Positions 23,238 through 31,173 of a stretch of 64,000 bases of DNA are shown here, piece after piece. The stretch's first letter is position 1. The number at the start of each line of letters is the position of its first letter. The DNA is from a virus, in the IMG/VR virus record IMGVR_UViG_3300037258_000352, positions 40,287 through 104,286 of that record; one strand, written 5' to 3'. The position numbers and the translations under genes are program-made. The notes below the pieces were generated by a model. The model searched no databases. It was given only the letters and a program-made list of their open reading frames with translations, and was not told the DNA's origin.

Positions 23238-23649
23238 GATCTGGTTCCGTCGGGCGGGCGCGGGTGTTCGCGGCGATGATGTGAGTCAGGAGCGTTTTCG
23301 TGTCCGTCGTTAGCGCGTCCTCAACGTCGCCGGCGGCCACGTCGTACGCCACCCCGACCGCGATGTTCCCGGTGGTGCCCCGCACGCGCAGAGTCCGTGC
23401 CAGGGCCCGCCACCCCACCGCCGCAGTGGTCAAGGTGTCCCGGAACGCGGCGTGAGCGAGCGCGATTTGGGAACACAGTTCCCCGTCGGGGTTGTCGACC
23501 GCGCGGGTCAGGTACTCCGTATCAGTGGGCAAGTCGGGACCGTATTCGAGCCCGGACTCGACGTTGACCCACGTAGCACCTTCCCTCCTGACTAGGAGGT
23601 GACTGGTCAGGCCGTAGGGGATCACCGCGACCTCAGGGAAATTAACCAC
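23230..23649 (-). CDS. Protein of unknown function in the RusA operon
   Basis: 139 residues; MVNFPEVAVIPYGLTSHLLV at the start suggests beta strands, followed by helical parts (QIALAHAAFRDTLTTAAVGW). GTG at 23647-23649 chosen because it lies just after the upstream stop. Confidence 0.6.
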   Translation of the reverse strand: MVNFPEVAVIPYGLTSHLLVRREGATWVNVESGLEYGPDLPTDTEYLTRAVDNPDGELCSQIALAHAAFRDTLTTAAVGWRALARTLRVRGTTGNIAVGVAYDVAAGDVEDALTTDTKTLLTHIIAANTRARPTEPDHG

Positions 23650-23651
23650 CG

Positions 23652-23936
23652 TTAACCACCCCTGACCTGGATGTTTGTGGGGTTCGCTGCCCACCGCAGC
23701 AGCGCGCGGCCGGTGGGTGTCAACCGGTGGCGTTCCCCGGGGTCGACTAGGCCACGGCGGGTGAGCGCGGCCAGGAGACGGGGGGTGCCGATCACGAGTT
23801 GCGCCGCGTCGGGGCCGTGGGTGGCCAGGGTGACCCGGAACGACGTCCGCATGTTCTCCGTCAATAGTCCCCAGGTGTGGTCGGCGTACCCACCGCCGGG
23901 GAGCTCCACCCGCGACACGGGGACCGTCCTAGTCAT
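23652..23936 (-). CDS. Small winged-helix-like protein
   Basis: 94 residues. The C-terminal part (RLLAALTRRGLVDPGERHRL then TPTGRALLRW) looks like a winged helix. A DNA-binding role is inferred. ATG overlaps the upstream stop as ATGA. Confidence 0.6.
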   Translation of the reverse strand: MTRTVPVSRVELPGGGYADHTWGLLTENMRTSFRVTLATHGPDAAQLVIGTPRLLAALTRRGLVDPGERHRLTPTGRALLRWAANPTNIQVRGG

Positions 23937-24394
23937 CGCCGGACCGTCCCGTCGGGGCGGGTGACTACACCCGTCGCGTGGGCGTTCAGGGTGATCCCGT
24001 CCCCGAGGGACTCGGCCAACTCCGGGCCGGTCGCGGTCCCCGCGCTGGGCGTGTTGGCCGGCGGGGCGGTAGCGAAGTGGGTACCGAGGACGACCCACGT
24101 GATCGTGCCGGTGATCTCCGCGCGGTCGGTGTAGTTGTCGGGGTCGCCAGCGACGGCTTGGGTGATGGTGAGGTCCCCGCTGTGCGGGCCGCGGCGTTCC
24201 TGGTGGATCAGCCACACCTCGTCGACGAGGGTGATGCTCAGAACGGTCCCGTCGCTGAACGCGAGGAGCCCACCGACGCTGTCGTGGGAGTCGCATGGGC
24301 TTTCGCCCTCAGTGTTGAGGGCGAAGAACTCTTCGCAGATGTCGCCGTCGATTTCGATGAGGTCGTCGCTGGCGCCGGTGATGATCACACTCAT
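23933..24394 (-). CDS. Acidic beta-rich protein, unknown function
   Basis: 153 residues; MSVIITGASDDLIEIDGDIC start, acidic, with beta segments; no family recognised. CGGAGG ribosome site (GACACC follows it rather than preceding). Confidence 0.65.
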   Translation of the reverse strand: MSVIITGASDDLIEIDGDICEEFFALNTEGESPCDSHDSVGGLLAFSDGTVLSITLVDEVWLIHQERRGPHSGDLTITQAVAGDPDNYTDRAEITGTITWVVLGTHFATAPPANTPSAGTATGPELAESLGDGITLNAHATGVVTRPDGTVRR

Positions 24395-24603
24395 GGTGTC
24401 CTCCGTGGTGGTTGGTGGTGGAGCAGTGGGAGCAGCCCCGCTGCTTCGAGTTCCGCTTTCTTCGCTGCGATGACCTCCGCGAGGTCCCGTTGCACCGGCC
24501 CGGGTGGTGGCGTGAGCACCGCGGACGGTGTGGCGTGTTTGTGGGGTCGCTGCGTCGCCCACGCGTGGATCAACGCGACGAGCCGGGCGGTTTTAGCGTC
24601 CAC
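24391..24603 (-). CDS. Small protein, unknown function
   Basis: 70 residues, helical with a Pro-rich centre. The GTG at 24601-24603 has a GGAGGAGGAA ribosome site with 6 bases of spacing; the upstream ATG at 24621 has none. Confidence 0.6.
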   Translation of the reverse strand: MDAKTARLVALIHAWATQRPHKHATPSAVLTPPPGPVQRDLAEVIAAKKAELEAAGLLPLLHHQPPRRTP

Positions 24604-24814
24604 GGTGGTTTCCTCCTCCATAGGTGTTCGCGAGGAGATCCTCGACCTCCCGGGGGACGACGCCGGCGACGTGGTTGACGACGAACCGTGATAGCGCGAC
24701 CAGGACCCGTTGGGTCCGCGCGGCTTGCCGGGTCATCCCGATCACGAGGACCAGGTTCACGCCACCTACTAGGACCGTGACACCGACCACGAACAACGCC
24801 ATGTGCTGACTCAT
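24593..24814 (-). CDS. Single-pass membrane protein
   Basis: 73 residues: one N-terminal membrane segment (about 5-27) and a soluble C-terminus. ATG overlaps the previous stop as ATGA. Confidence 0.65.
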   Translation of the reverse strand: MSQHMALFVVGVTVLVGGVNLVLVIGMTRQAARTQRVLVALSRFVVNHVAGVVPREVEDLLANTYGGGNHRGR

Positions 24815-25125
24815 GGCGCGGGGGTGTGGTTAGCCATCCGGTCGATGACCCGCAGGGCCTCAATGAAATCGTCCTGGGTGGGTTCCGCGTCAGCGTCGGC
24901 GTACCGGACCACCGCGGTCGCGAGGGTCTCAGCGGCGTACTGGGACCCGACGGTGAGCATCACGAGCCGTTGCTCACCGGTCGCGACGGCCGCGTCAACG
25001 AACTGTGCCGCTTTCACGTGGAGAGCCTCGTCGTCGGCGGGTCCGATGGTGGTGTTCCACCGGTGGTGCAGGAGCAGGTGCAGTGCTTTCACCGCATCCT
25101 CCCGGTGTTGATCATCGGTTTGCAT
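24811..25125 (-). CDS. Helical acidic protein, unknown function
   Basis: 104 residues, MQTDDQHREDAVKALHLLLH start, mostly helix. ATG lies 5 bases after GACACGGAGG (25131-25140), whose first bases are the stop codon of an upstream LexA-like frame. No promoter visible. Confidence 0.65.
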   Translation of the reverse strand: MQTDDQHREDAVKALHLLLHHRWNTTIGPADDEALHVKAAQFVDAAVATGEQRLVMLTVGSQYAAETLATAVVRYADADAEPTQDDFIEALRVIDRMANHTPAP

Positions 25126-25138
25126 GGTGTCCTCCGTG

Positions 25139-25625
25139 TCATTCCCCGGTTTCGATGGTGATCATTCGAGGGCCGGATCCCCGCGTGATCCGGCCTTTCG
25201 TCACGAGCTCTTGGAGTTGGTAGGCGACGCTCGACGGGGAACTCCACCCGCCGGGCGTCGTCGTTACGGCCGGCGACCGCTGTCGCGTGGTGACAAGCCG
25301 CGTCTCTCGGTAAGCCGATCAGGTCGGGGTGCTCGATGTACTCGGCAGGGTAGTTCTCCCGGGCGTACACCCCACCCTCACGGTTCCGTTTCCACACGTG
25401 CATCAGCGCGGCGCCCTTGTCGAGGTCGCTCATCTGGTCCCACGGTGGCAGTCTGGACGCCTCTAGCCACTGCTTGGGGTGAGTTCCCCCACCGAGGCAC
25501 CGGTTCAGGCGGGGGCCGTGACCCAACAGGACCGGCATGCCGCGATTCTGCCGTTTCGCCCACGGCACGACCTGGTCGCACACGATGCACGCCCCGAACC
25601 CGAACTTGATCTCCCGATATGGCAT
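25139..25625 (-). pseudogene. Zinc-binding protein with out-of-frame LexA-like winged helix
   Basis: The gene starts at ATG 25623-25625 after GACACGGAGG. Its frame gives about 125 residues (CIVCDQVVPWAKR, MSDLDKGAALMHVWKRN) and then turns poor in coding character and runs on to 25089. From about 25250 down to 25139 another frame reads SPSSVAYQLQELVTKGRIT and RGSGPRMITIETGE, a typical winged-helix ending of the L-E-X-A type, and it stops exactly at the next ribosome cassette. That second frame has no start codon of its own. So the gene is either frameshifted or needs recoding. Confidence 0.45.
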
Positions 25626-25657
25626 TGCCGTCCTCCGTGTCTGCTGGTGAGCCGCTG

Positions 25658-25741
25658 CTACTCCTGGTCGCTTCCTCCGGTGGGGTCTGGTGAGTCGCCG
25701 AACGTTTCCTCGTACGTCCCGCCGCATCCTTCGCAACCCAT
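25658..25741 (-). CDS. Zinc-knuckle miniprotein
   Basis: 27 residues, MGCEGCGGTYEETFG start. CxxC near the N-terminus and a strong GGGGAGG ribosome site 5 bases before ATG support it. Unknown role. Confidence 0.5.
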   Translation of the reverse strand: MGCEGCGGTYEETFGDSPDPTGGSDQE

Positions 25742-25802
25742 GGTCACCTCCCCTCGGTCGGTTGGTCCCGTTCTGGTGAGTTACGCGTCGGTGTGGTGGG
25801 TG

Positions 25803-25952
25803 TCAGTCCTGGGTGGCCTCCTGGGGGTAGGCGATCGCGTCGGGTTGGTGGCCCTCGTCGAGGGACCGCTCAATGAACTCCTCGGGGGTTTCCCCGACGT
25901 GGCGGTGACCCGCGCCGTACTGGCCGCGACCCTCCGAACTCGTGCTGCGCAT
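25803..25952 (-). CDS. Small acidic protein, unknown function
   Basis: 49 residues, with YGAGHRHVGETPEEFIERSL; acidic helix at the end. CGGAG ribosome site. The longer frame upstream is not coding. Confidence 0.55.
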   Translation of the reverse strand: MRSTSSEGRGQYGAGHRHVGETPEEFIERSLDEGHQPDAIAYPQEATQD

Positions 25953-26020
25953 CAGCGTGATCTCCGTTCTGTGATAGTGGCCGGGCCGTGGGGCAGGCCG
26001 GGCCCGGCACGTGTAACCCG

Positions 26021-26248
26021 TTATGCGGCCCAGTAAGCGCTGCGGCGCGCCACCAACGCCCGACCTAGCTGAGGGTGGTTCGCGGTGTGCACGACACCGT
26101 GTACCGCTGCCCTCGACAACCGACCGGACTTGCTGAGCGTCGCGATCCCGGACTGAGTGATCTCGGCTGCGAGGACTGGTTTCCCTATGCGGGTCGCGTT
26201 CACGGTGCACACCTTGCAGGTGCACTCAACGCGGGTGGTCTCATCCAT
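26021..26248 (-). CDS. Small Cys-pair protein, unknown function
   Basis: 75 residues with VECTCKVCTVNATRIGKP near the N-terminus, then an ITQSGIATLSKSGRLSRAAVH segment like a helix-turn-helix. DNA binding with a zinc knuckle is possible. ATG after GACACGGAGG with a class B promoter. Confidence 0.6.
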   Translation of the reverse strand: MDETTRVECTCKVCTVNATRIGKPVLAAEITQSGIATLSKSGRLSRAAVHGVVHTANHPQLGRALVARRSAYWAA

Positions 26249-26253
26249 GTCAG

Positions 26254-26321
26254 CCTCCGTGTCTCGCGGGGTCCCGTTGACCCTCACACCTATGTATCGC
26301 CGGGTCGGGCCCGGGTGTTAC
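26254..26321 (-). promoter_or_regulatory. Class B promoter, leader and RBS for the 26021-26248 gene
   Basis: On the minus strand, GTAACA (26316-26321), 17 bases, GATACA (26293-26298), GACACGGAGG (26254-26263). Upstream gene's TAA (26318-26320) lies in the -35 box. The stem (GCGGGGTC... region) is imperfect. Confidence 0.7.
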
Positions 26322-26635
26322 AGCTGACCCCCGATCATTTCCGTCATGACAGCCCGCATTACCTGACCGTCATCAACAGACCCCCGCGAGCGTCCCCGTC
26401 GTTTCGGGCAGGGCTTTCTCCGTGCGTCGATCGGTCCGTTGGATGAGCTGTACGACGGGCCCGCGACCGCAGTCGCGCCGCAACGCTGGCAGGTCCCAAT
26501 TTTGTGGTAGGAGTGGCCAGCGCGGTGGGAGTTGGGTCCGACGACCCATTTCAGTTCGTGGCCGTGGCCGGCTGCGCGTCGTGTGAGGGTCCGCACGGTG
26601 TGCTCGGTCTCTTCGATTTCGAGTTGAGTGGCCAC
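26318..26635 (-). CDS. Zinc-ribbon protein, unknown function
   Basis: 105 residues. CQRCGATAVAGP is a zinc knuckle between a Trp/His-rich middle and a basic tail (RRKPCPKRRGRSRG). GTG at 26633-26635 follows the cassette; the N-terminal extension upstream is rejected. Confidence 0.65.
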   Translation of the reverse strand: MATQLEIEETEHTVRTLTRRAAGHGHELKWVVGPNSHRAGHSYHKIGTCQRCGATAVAGPSYSSSNGPIDARRKPCPKRRGRSRGSVDDGQVMRAVMTEMIGGQL

Positions 26636-26644
26636 GATCGTTGC

Positions 26645-26708
26645 CCTCCGTGTCTGGTTGGTCCGCACCAACACCCACAACACTACATGCGAGGGTACCA
26701 ACCGTCAA
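26645..26708 (-). promoter_or_regulatory. Class A promoter, leader hairpin and RBS for the 26318-26635 gene
   Basis: On the minus strand, TTGACG (26703-26708), 17 bases, TAGTGT (26680-26685), hairpin GTTGGT-GCGG-ACCAAC (26657-26672), GACACGGAGG (26645-26654). The stop TGA of the upstream gene is within the -35 box. Confidence 0.8.
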
Positions 26709-27145
26709 TGGTGGGTTCCTGCGACTCGTGGTCGGGAACGGGGACGCTCCGGACCGGTCTCCCCCGCGTCATCCACAACCGGCCACTCCCCCAACACCAC
26801 AAGCTCAACCTCAGTCACCCCGACCCGCAGATGCCCGACCCCCGTGACCGTGTTCCACCACCACCACTCCCGATCGTTCCCGACACCAACTAGCGCGCGG
26901 ACAGCTTCCCGCTCCACTACACCAGCCGATCGGATCCGGGTCGTTAGCCCAGGGTCAGACAGTGAAACGCTCGCATGCCAAACTGGCTTGCCGTCGGATA
27001 AGCGCGCTCAACGGTCAACCGCGAGAATGATCGTGATCAGGTTCCCCCCTGGGATAATCCTGCGCTGGGTCAGCGGAGGTAGATCTTCTGGGTTGTTCGC
27101 CCGGTTCAGAGGATGCTCAAGGGCATATCTCTGCTGGTCATCCAT
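26705..27145 (-). pseudogene. Protein frame interrupted by one in-frame TGA
   Basis: ATG at 27143-27145 opens 45 codons (MDDQQRYALEHPLNRANNPE onward), ending in TGA at 27008-27010. The same frame then continues for 100 codons with coding character (LSDGKPVWHASVSLSD, then REWWWWNTVTGVGH) and ends at 26705. The two parts read as one 145-residue protein with a single TGA between an arginine and an alanine. Point mutation or stop readthrough are equally compatible. Confidence 0.55.
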
Positions 27146-27209
27146 TACACACTCACTTTCTGGTTAATCGCCGAGTCGAACTTCCGGTTACCTTGCCGGT
27201 CCGGGCGGA

Positions 27210-27731
27210 TCACAGGACCGCCGTGAGGACCGCAGCAGCACCCAACCACGCGCAGTGCCACGACTGATCCAGCGCGTACGCACCGGTACCGAGTGTTGAG
27301 TTGTCCCACTCAACTGGATCATCCTTTCCGGCCTCGTACAAATCCACTACGACGGTGTCGTTGGAGTCCCACGCAGCAAGATGTCGTGGCTGTCCGAGCT
27401 GGTAGAACCCACTCTTCCCGAGCCTGTCGCAGAGCCGTTGCAGCGTGAATCGGCGGTCGGCCCAGTAGTGCGTCACCCCAGACACGACCTGGCCGACGGC
27501 GAACCCCCACCACGTGATGGGTAGGTCGAACCCCCACCACACCGCACCCACCGCCGCTGCAGTGGTCAGGGTGTAGGTCAGGACATGCACACCGCACGCA
27601 CGGCGACCTGGCCACCCAGGGAGCTCCTTATCCCGTTCCTGGTCCCCGGTCTGAATCCAATGGTCGGCCACCGAGTGCGCGATCAGCAGCGTCACCGCGA
27701 CCACCGCGAACGTCGGACCAGATGGCGTCAC
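27210..27731 (-). CDS. DUF3307-like membrane protein
   Basis: 173 residues. AHSVADHWIQTGDQERDKELPG and the later VSGVTHYWADRRFT match the DUF3307 pattern, with three to four membrane segments (about 10-125). The soluble end (DNSTLGTGAYALDQ) is followed by one more hydrophobic segment. GTG overlaps the previous stop as GTGA. Unknown biochemical role. Confidence 0.6.
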   Translation of the reverse strand: MTPSGPTFAVVAVTLLIAHSVADHWIQTGDQERDKELPGWPGRRACGVHVLTYTLTTAAAVGAVWWGFDLPITWWGFAVGQVVSGVTHYWADRRFTLQRLCDRLGKSGFYQLGQPRHLAAWDSNDTVVVDLYEAGKDDPVEWDNSTLGTGAYALDQSWHCAWLGAAAVLTAVL

Positions 27732-28519
27732 GCCGGGACCTCCCCATCGGTGCCGGCGCGTTCCACCGCGGTGTAGTACACCGACAACTTGACCGGGGTC
27801 AGGTTCGGGCACGGTGGGTGCTCAACACCCCACGTCAGGAAGTAGCCGTCGGGGGTGTCGTGGAGCCCGAGGTGGTAGTACCGACCGTGGTCGACCCGGA
27901 CGATGACCGGCTGGACGTCGTAGGCGTCGAGGACCGGACCCAGCTTCGGGCGTTGACTGAGCAGCTCAAGGTCCGTACGCCACTGGGCACCCTTGCGACC
28001 CCGTTTCGGGATCAACCATTCCCGTTCCAGGTTAGCTGACAGCCCTTCCGGGGCCTCCTGGCCGTCCGCGACGACGAACCCGAGACACTCCAGCTCGTAG
28101 CCCGCGCGGCGGTGCCACGTCGAGTCGACGCCCGGGTGGGCTTGTTTCCACGGGGTCATCACCTCGTCGTGGAACTGTTTGATCCGCGCGGACAGGGCCC
28201 GCAATGCCCCCGCGAGCTCGTCGCTCGCGCGGTAGGCGTACTTACTATTCGTGGTCATCGCTTCCTCGTTTCTGCGCTGCGGGAACTCGTCCCAGGGCCG
28301 GCTACGTGAACTCAAACAGGAGGGGGTGCCGTGACTTCGGTGGATCCACGACTCACCCTGGGACCGCACGATCACCGCGTCGGTGCAGTTCCGGCACACA
28401 CCGACCAGCGCGTACCCCACCCGCTCAGCCACGCGCGGGACCACACGCGCCACTGAAACGGGGATCGGATCAGCGGTGGTCCCGGCGATGGCGTGGGCGA
28501 CTAGATCGCGGGTGCTCAT
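27728..28519 (-). CDS. Two-part protein, possibly fused small genes
   Basis: 263 residues. Residues 1-87 carry a CRNC knuckle; after MTTNSKYAYRASDEL (residue 88) comes a helical and beta-rich domain of about 175 residues. A ribosome site (AACGAGGAAGCG) precedes that ATG at 28256-28258, so an internal start or an in-frame fusion is likely. The joint is marked by a 16-base repeat shared with the end of the gene upstream. Confidence 0.55.
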   Translation of the reverse strand: MSTRDLVAHAIAGTTADPIPVSVARVVPRVAERVGYALVGVCRNCTDAVIVRSQGESWIHRSHGTPSCLSSRSRPWDEFPQRRNEEAMTTNSKYAYRASDELAGALRALSARIKQFHDEVMTPWKQAHPGVDSTWHRRAGYELECLGFVVADGQEAPEGLSANLEREWLIPKRGRKGAQWRTDLELLSQRPKLGPVLDAYDVQPVIVRVDHGRYYHLGLHDTPDGYFLTWGVEHPPCPNLTPVKLSVYYTAVERAGTDGEVPA

Positions 28520-28538
28520 CGGGGGAACTCGTCCCAGG
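28281..28538. repeat. 16-base direct repeat flanking a gene junction
   Basis: GGGAACTCGTCCCAGG occurs at 28281-28296 and 28523-28538. It encodes WDEFP in both places, at the end of the DUF5131 gene and inside the next gene. The 242-base spacing suggests insertion or recombination. Confidence 0.7.
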
Positions 28539-29895
28539 TTCGGCCGTCGAGGTCCCGGCCGCCGGCTTTAGGGGTCCGCCCGCCCCATTGTTTGAACAGG
28601 AACGGGACCCGCGCTGTCGTGGCCTGGTCCCGTAGCGCCCGGACCCAGTCCGGGTTCATCGGGCGGGTCACGGCACCCGACTCGCCCCCGACGATGACCC
28701 AGTCGATCCGGTGGCCGTAGGTGCCGGCGTGGGAGGACTTGCACTTGCAGTCGTCGACGCGGTCCACGAACCGGTTAGCGATCGAGCACCAGCCCTTATC
28801 GAGTCGCGGCGCGAGGGTCATGAACCGGTCGAGGTCCACCGCGGTCAGCAGCGGCTCACACGACAGGAAATGCACCGCGGCGGGGGTGTCCAGCAACGCG
28901 GGGATCCGAAGCTCGGCGCGCTGCTGGTCTTCGACGCTGACCCCCAACCAGACGCAGTCAAGTACCCGACGCTCACCCGGAGACGTAGGTCGGCCATGGA
29001 TCGGCGTTGACCATTGCCGTCCAGTGAGCACGTTGCGTACCTGCGTGTCGCTAACCGGGTAGTCCTTCGCGATCGAATAAGCCGATTCGCCGGCCTCGCC
29101 GCGTGATCGAATCGTCCCGACGTCGCGTTGAGTCAGCTTGGACCACGACTGCCCCGACCCGTGTTCGATGCGGTCCCCCCAGTTTGCGACCTGCGTCCCC
29201 CACTGCAAGTTCGACCACCGGTTGTCGGCCGCGTCGCCATTGAGGTGCCGAGCCTGCTCATCTGCTCGGGGCGCCCGCGAGAACGCGTGAAGGACGGCCC
29301 GGTGCACGAGCACAGACTCACCTCTCCGCGGCGATCCCTCGCGGTGAAGACGGACCCGCATGTGCCCTTGTTCGCCTTCCTCCAGCCGCATCCCGGATCT
29401 CGTGTCGGCCCGCTTGCCGAGGATCTGGCCGCTGGTGGTGACGACGTATCCAGGGAAGCCGGGCACGGGCGCCTCCAGGTAAGGCTCCTCGATCTCCCCT
29501 GAGTACCAGCGGCGAACCCACGAACGCATCCGGCCGTGCCGTTTAGTTAGGATCTGATACCTGTGCTGCGGGGCGGCCCCCATTGACTGCCAGACACGGG
29601 CGATGAACTCGTCAGGAACGTCCTTATGAAACAAATCCGACATCGAATTGACGAATATCAGGCGGGGTTTTTTCCACCGCAACGGTATCGACAGGGCGTC
29701 GTCGTGGATCGTGAGCCCGAACCCGGGGCCGCTGGTCCGCGGGTCCCCATCGGTTTGGTATTTCGCCTGGCCCATCCCTTTGAGCCGGCCGGCCATGGTC
29801 AGGGCGTAGCAGTTGTCGCAACCGGGGGTCACGCGGTCGCATCCGGTGGTGGGGTTCCAGACCTTGTCGGCCCACTCGATCGCGGTGTCAGCCAC
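28516..29895 (-). CDS. DUF5131 (Gp37/Gp68-like) protein with inserted HNH domain
   Basis: 459 residues. The first 120 residues (WNPTTGCDRVTPGCDNCYA, FVNSMSDLFHKDVP, YQILTKR) and the last part (VWLGVSVEDQ, FLSCEPLL, DWVIVGGESG) form a DUF5131 protein, a family with a radical-SAM-like cysteine arrangement found in many phages. Between them (about residues 140-300) lies NUMOD4 plus HNH_3 (HLNGDAADNRWSNLQWGTQ) and a helix-turn-helix. The frame is uninterrupted and no intein splice residues are visible. The HNH part is probably a homing endonuclease invading the gene in frame. Confidence 0.8.
   Translation of the reverse strand: MADTAIEWADKVWNPTTGCDRVTPGCDNCYALTMAGRLKGMGQAKYQTDGDPRTSGPGFGLTIHDDALSIPLRWKKPRLIFVNSMSDLFHKDVPDEFIARVWQSMGAAPQHRYQILTKRHGRMRSWVRRWYSGEIEEPYLEAPVPGFPGYVVTTSGQILGKRADTRSGMRLEEGEQGHMRVRLHREGSPRRGESVLVHRAVLHAFSRAPRADEQARHLNGDAADNRWSNLQWGTQVANWGDRIEHGSGQSWSKLTQRDVGTIRSRGEAGESAYSIAKDYPVSDTQVRNVLTGRQWSTPIHGRPTSPGERRVLDCVWLGVSVEDQQRAELRIPALLDTPAAVHFLSCEPLLTAVDLDRFMTLAPRLDKGWCSIANRFVDRVDDCKCKSSHAGTYGHRIDWVIVGGESGAVTRPMNPDWVRALRDQATTARVPFLFKQWGGRTPKAGGRDLDGRTWDEFPR
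29005..29485 (-). mobile_element. In-frame NUMOD4/HNH homing-endonuclease insertion
   Basis: Starts near PGFPGYVVTTSGQILG (NUMOD4), includes HNH_3 with the conserved His-Asn pair, and ends after a helix-turn-helix (YSIAKDYPVSDTQVRNVLTG). DUF5131 relatives normally go directly from the KR-R-SWVRRW helix to the VWLGVSVED strand. Confidence 0.65.
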
Positions 29896-30076
29896 CAGTG
29901 GTCTCCACTTCGGTCATGGCGTACAGCCGCCAGTCGGTGTACCCGGCTGCCTGGCACTCCGCTAGCGATTTGCGGCCAGCGTCGAGGGTGGGGTGGACCT
30001 CCGCGTCCCAGTTCTCCACCAGCCGCCCACCTTCCGGGCCGGCGACGATGTACCCGGCGACCTCACGCATGGTCAT
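29888..30076 (-). CDS. Small protein, unknown function
   Basis: 62 residues, likely a small beta-alpha unit (DAGRKSLAECQAAGYTDWRL). ATG overlaps the upstream gene's end. Confidence 0.55.
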   Translation of the reverse strand: MTMREVAGYIVAGPEGGRLVENWDAEVHPTLDAGRKSLAECQAAGYTDWRLYAMTEVETTGG

Positions 30077-31100
30077 CGGTGCCCGTCCCCGTCATCTCCT
30101 GCAGCATTGTGGAGCTCTTCGCGAGCTTCCGGGCGTTGTCCTCGGCGGTCCGGCACATCTCGGCGGTGATCCGCGGCTTGCCGTCTCTGTAGGTGTTCGC
30201 GATCCGGTACAGAGCAGCGGATGCGTAGTCGAGAATGGGGAACAGGTCCCGGTACACCGCGCGGTCGGCGTCGTTTCCACCAGCGACCGAGAGGGCGATG
30301 TCGCTACCGGGGTACCAGTACCGATCCCGCGTCCGGTCGCGGTGCCACGTCGACGGGTCATCCCCGGTCACGTCGTGAACGTCGCGGTCGCAATACCAGT
30401 CGTACTGGTCGTGTTTCGTTCCACACTTCGGCGGGTCGGCGAGCTCGGTGTCGTCCTCGCACGGGGGCAGCGTGTGATACCGGCCTCGCTGGTCATCGGT
30501 GCGCTGAGCCAGCGGTGAGTCACCGTCTGTCCAGCGAATCCTGTAGGTAGAAGATGCGTGTTGCAGTGTGTGACGTTCCCCGCTCAACGGATGATGCAGC
30601 GTGTCGCAGTACACGTCCCATTCTGGGTGCCTCGCTCGGCACCACGACGATGGACGTGATTCCGGCCCGTTCCATTCGTGGCCGCAATGCGCGCAGCGCA
30701 GCCACCCACCGATCAAGCGATCGTGGTATCGGCCGTCTTGGCGGCTCCACCGACACTCGGGACACGGCACTTCCTGTGGTTCCGCTGATGCCTGTGGTTG
30801 ACCGAGATGGATGGGTCCGAGGGCGTCGTGGACGGTATGGGTGGCGTCGTCGCTGACCCACCATTCGAGCCCGAGCCCTGAGTTGCGGTGGTAGAGGTGA
30901 CCGGTGCCGTGGGGGAGTTGGGTGCACCGGACGGTGTCCCGGTCGGGGTGTGGTTCTCCGCATTGCAGCGCCTCTACCGCTTGGCGCGCTAAGACCTGTC
31001 GCGTCTCCTCACTCAGAAGGACACCTGCGTAGTTGGCTTCGTCTGTGCTGTCATCCCACGCGTTTAGCACGCGTTGCACCTGATCGTCGGTGCTATCCAT
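30063..31100 (-). CDS. Multi-zinc-knuckle protein, unknown function
   Basis: 345 residues with CPECRW and CAHCGHEWNGP in a central zinc region and two later Cys/His clusters (YCDTLHH, WYCDRDVHDV). N-terminal and C-terminal helices. ATG is 6 bases after GACACGGAGG. No family recognised. Confidence 0.65.
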   Translation of the reverse strand: MDSTDDQVQRVLNAWDDSTDEANYAGVLLSEETRQVLARQAVEALQCGEPHPDRDTVRCTQLPHGTGHLYHRNSGLGLEWWVSDDATHTVHDALGPIHLGQPQASAEPQEVPCPECRWSRQDGRYHDRLIGGWLRCAHCGHEWNGPESRPSSWCRARHPEWDVYCDTLHHPLSGERHTLQHASSTYRIRWTDGDSPLAQRTDDQRGRYHTLPPCEDDTELADPPKCGTKHDQYDWYCDRDVHDVTGDDPSTWHRDRTRDRYWYPGSDIALSVAGGNDADRAVYRDLFPILDYASAALYRIANTYRDGKPRITAEMCRTAEDNARKLAKSSTMLQEMTGTGTDDHA

Positions 31101-31106
31101 CACTTG

Positions 31107-31170
31107 CCTCCGTGTCGTTTGGGTCCCGCAACCCACCCATAAACCTACACCTACAGGTACTAGTGGGCAA
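31107..31170 (-). promoter_or_regulatory. Class A promoter, leader hairpin and RBS for the 30063-31100 gene
   Basis: On the minus strand, TTGCCC (31165-31170), 17 bases, TAGGTT (31142-31147), hairpin TGGGT-TGCGGG-ACCCA, GACACGGAGG (31107-31116). Confidence 0.75.
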
Positions 31171-31173
31171 CCG

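Noticed and set aside
26705-26710. Selenocysteine at the in-frame TGA of the 26705-27145 frame
   Set aside because: No SECIS-like hairpin or selenocysteine-type motif (such as CxxU) is visible around the TGA; readthrough or mutation is simpler.
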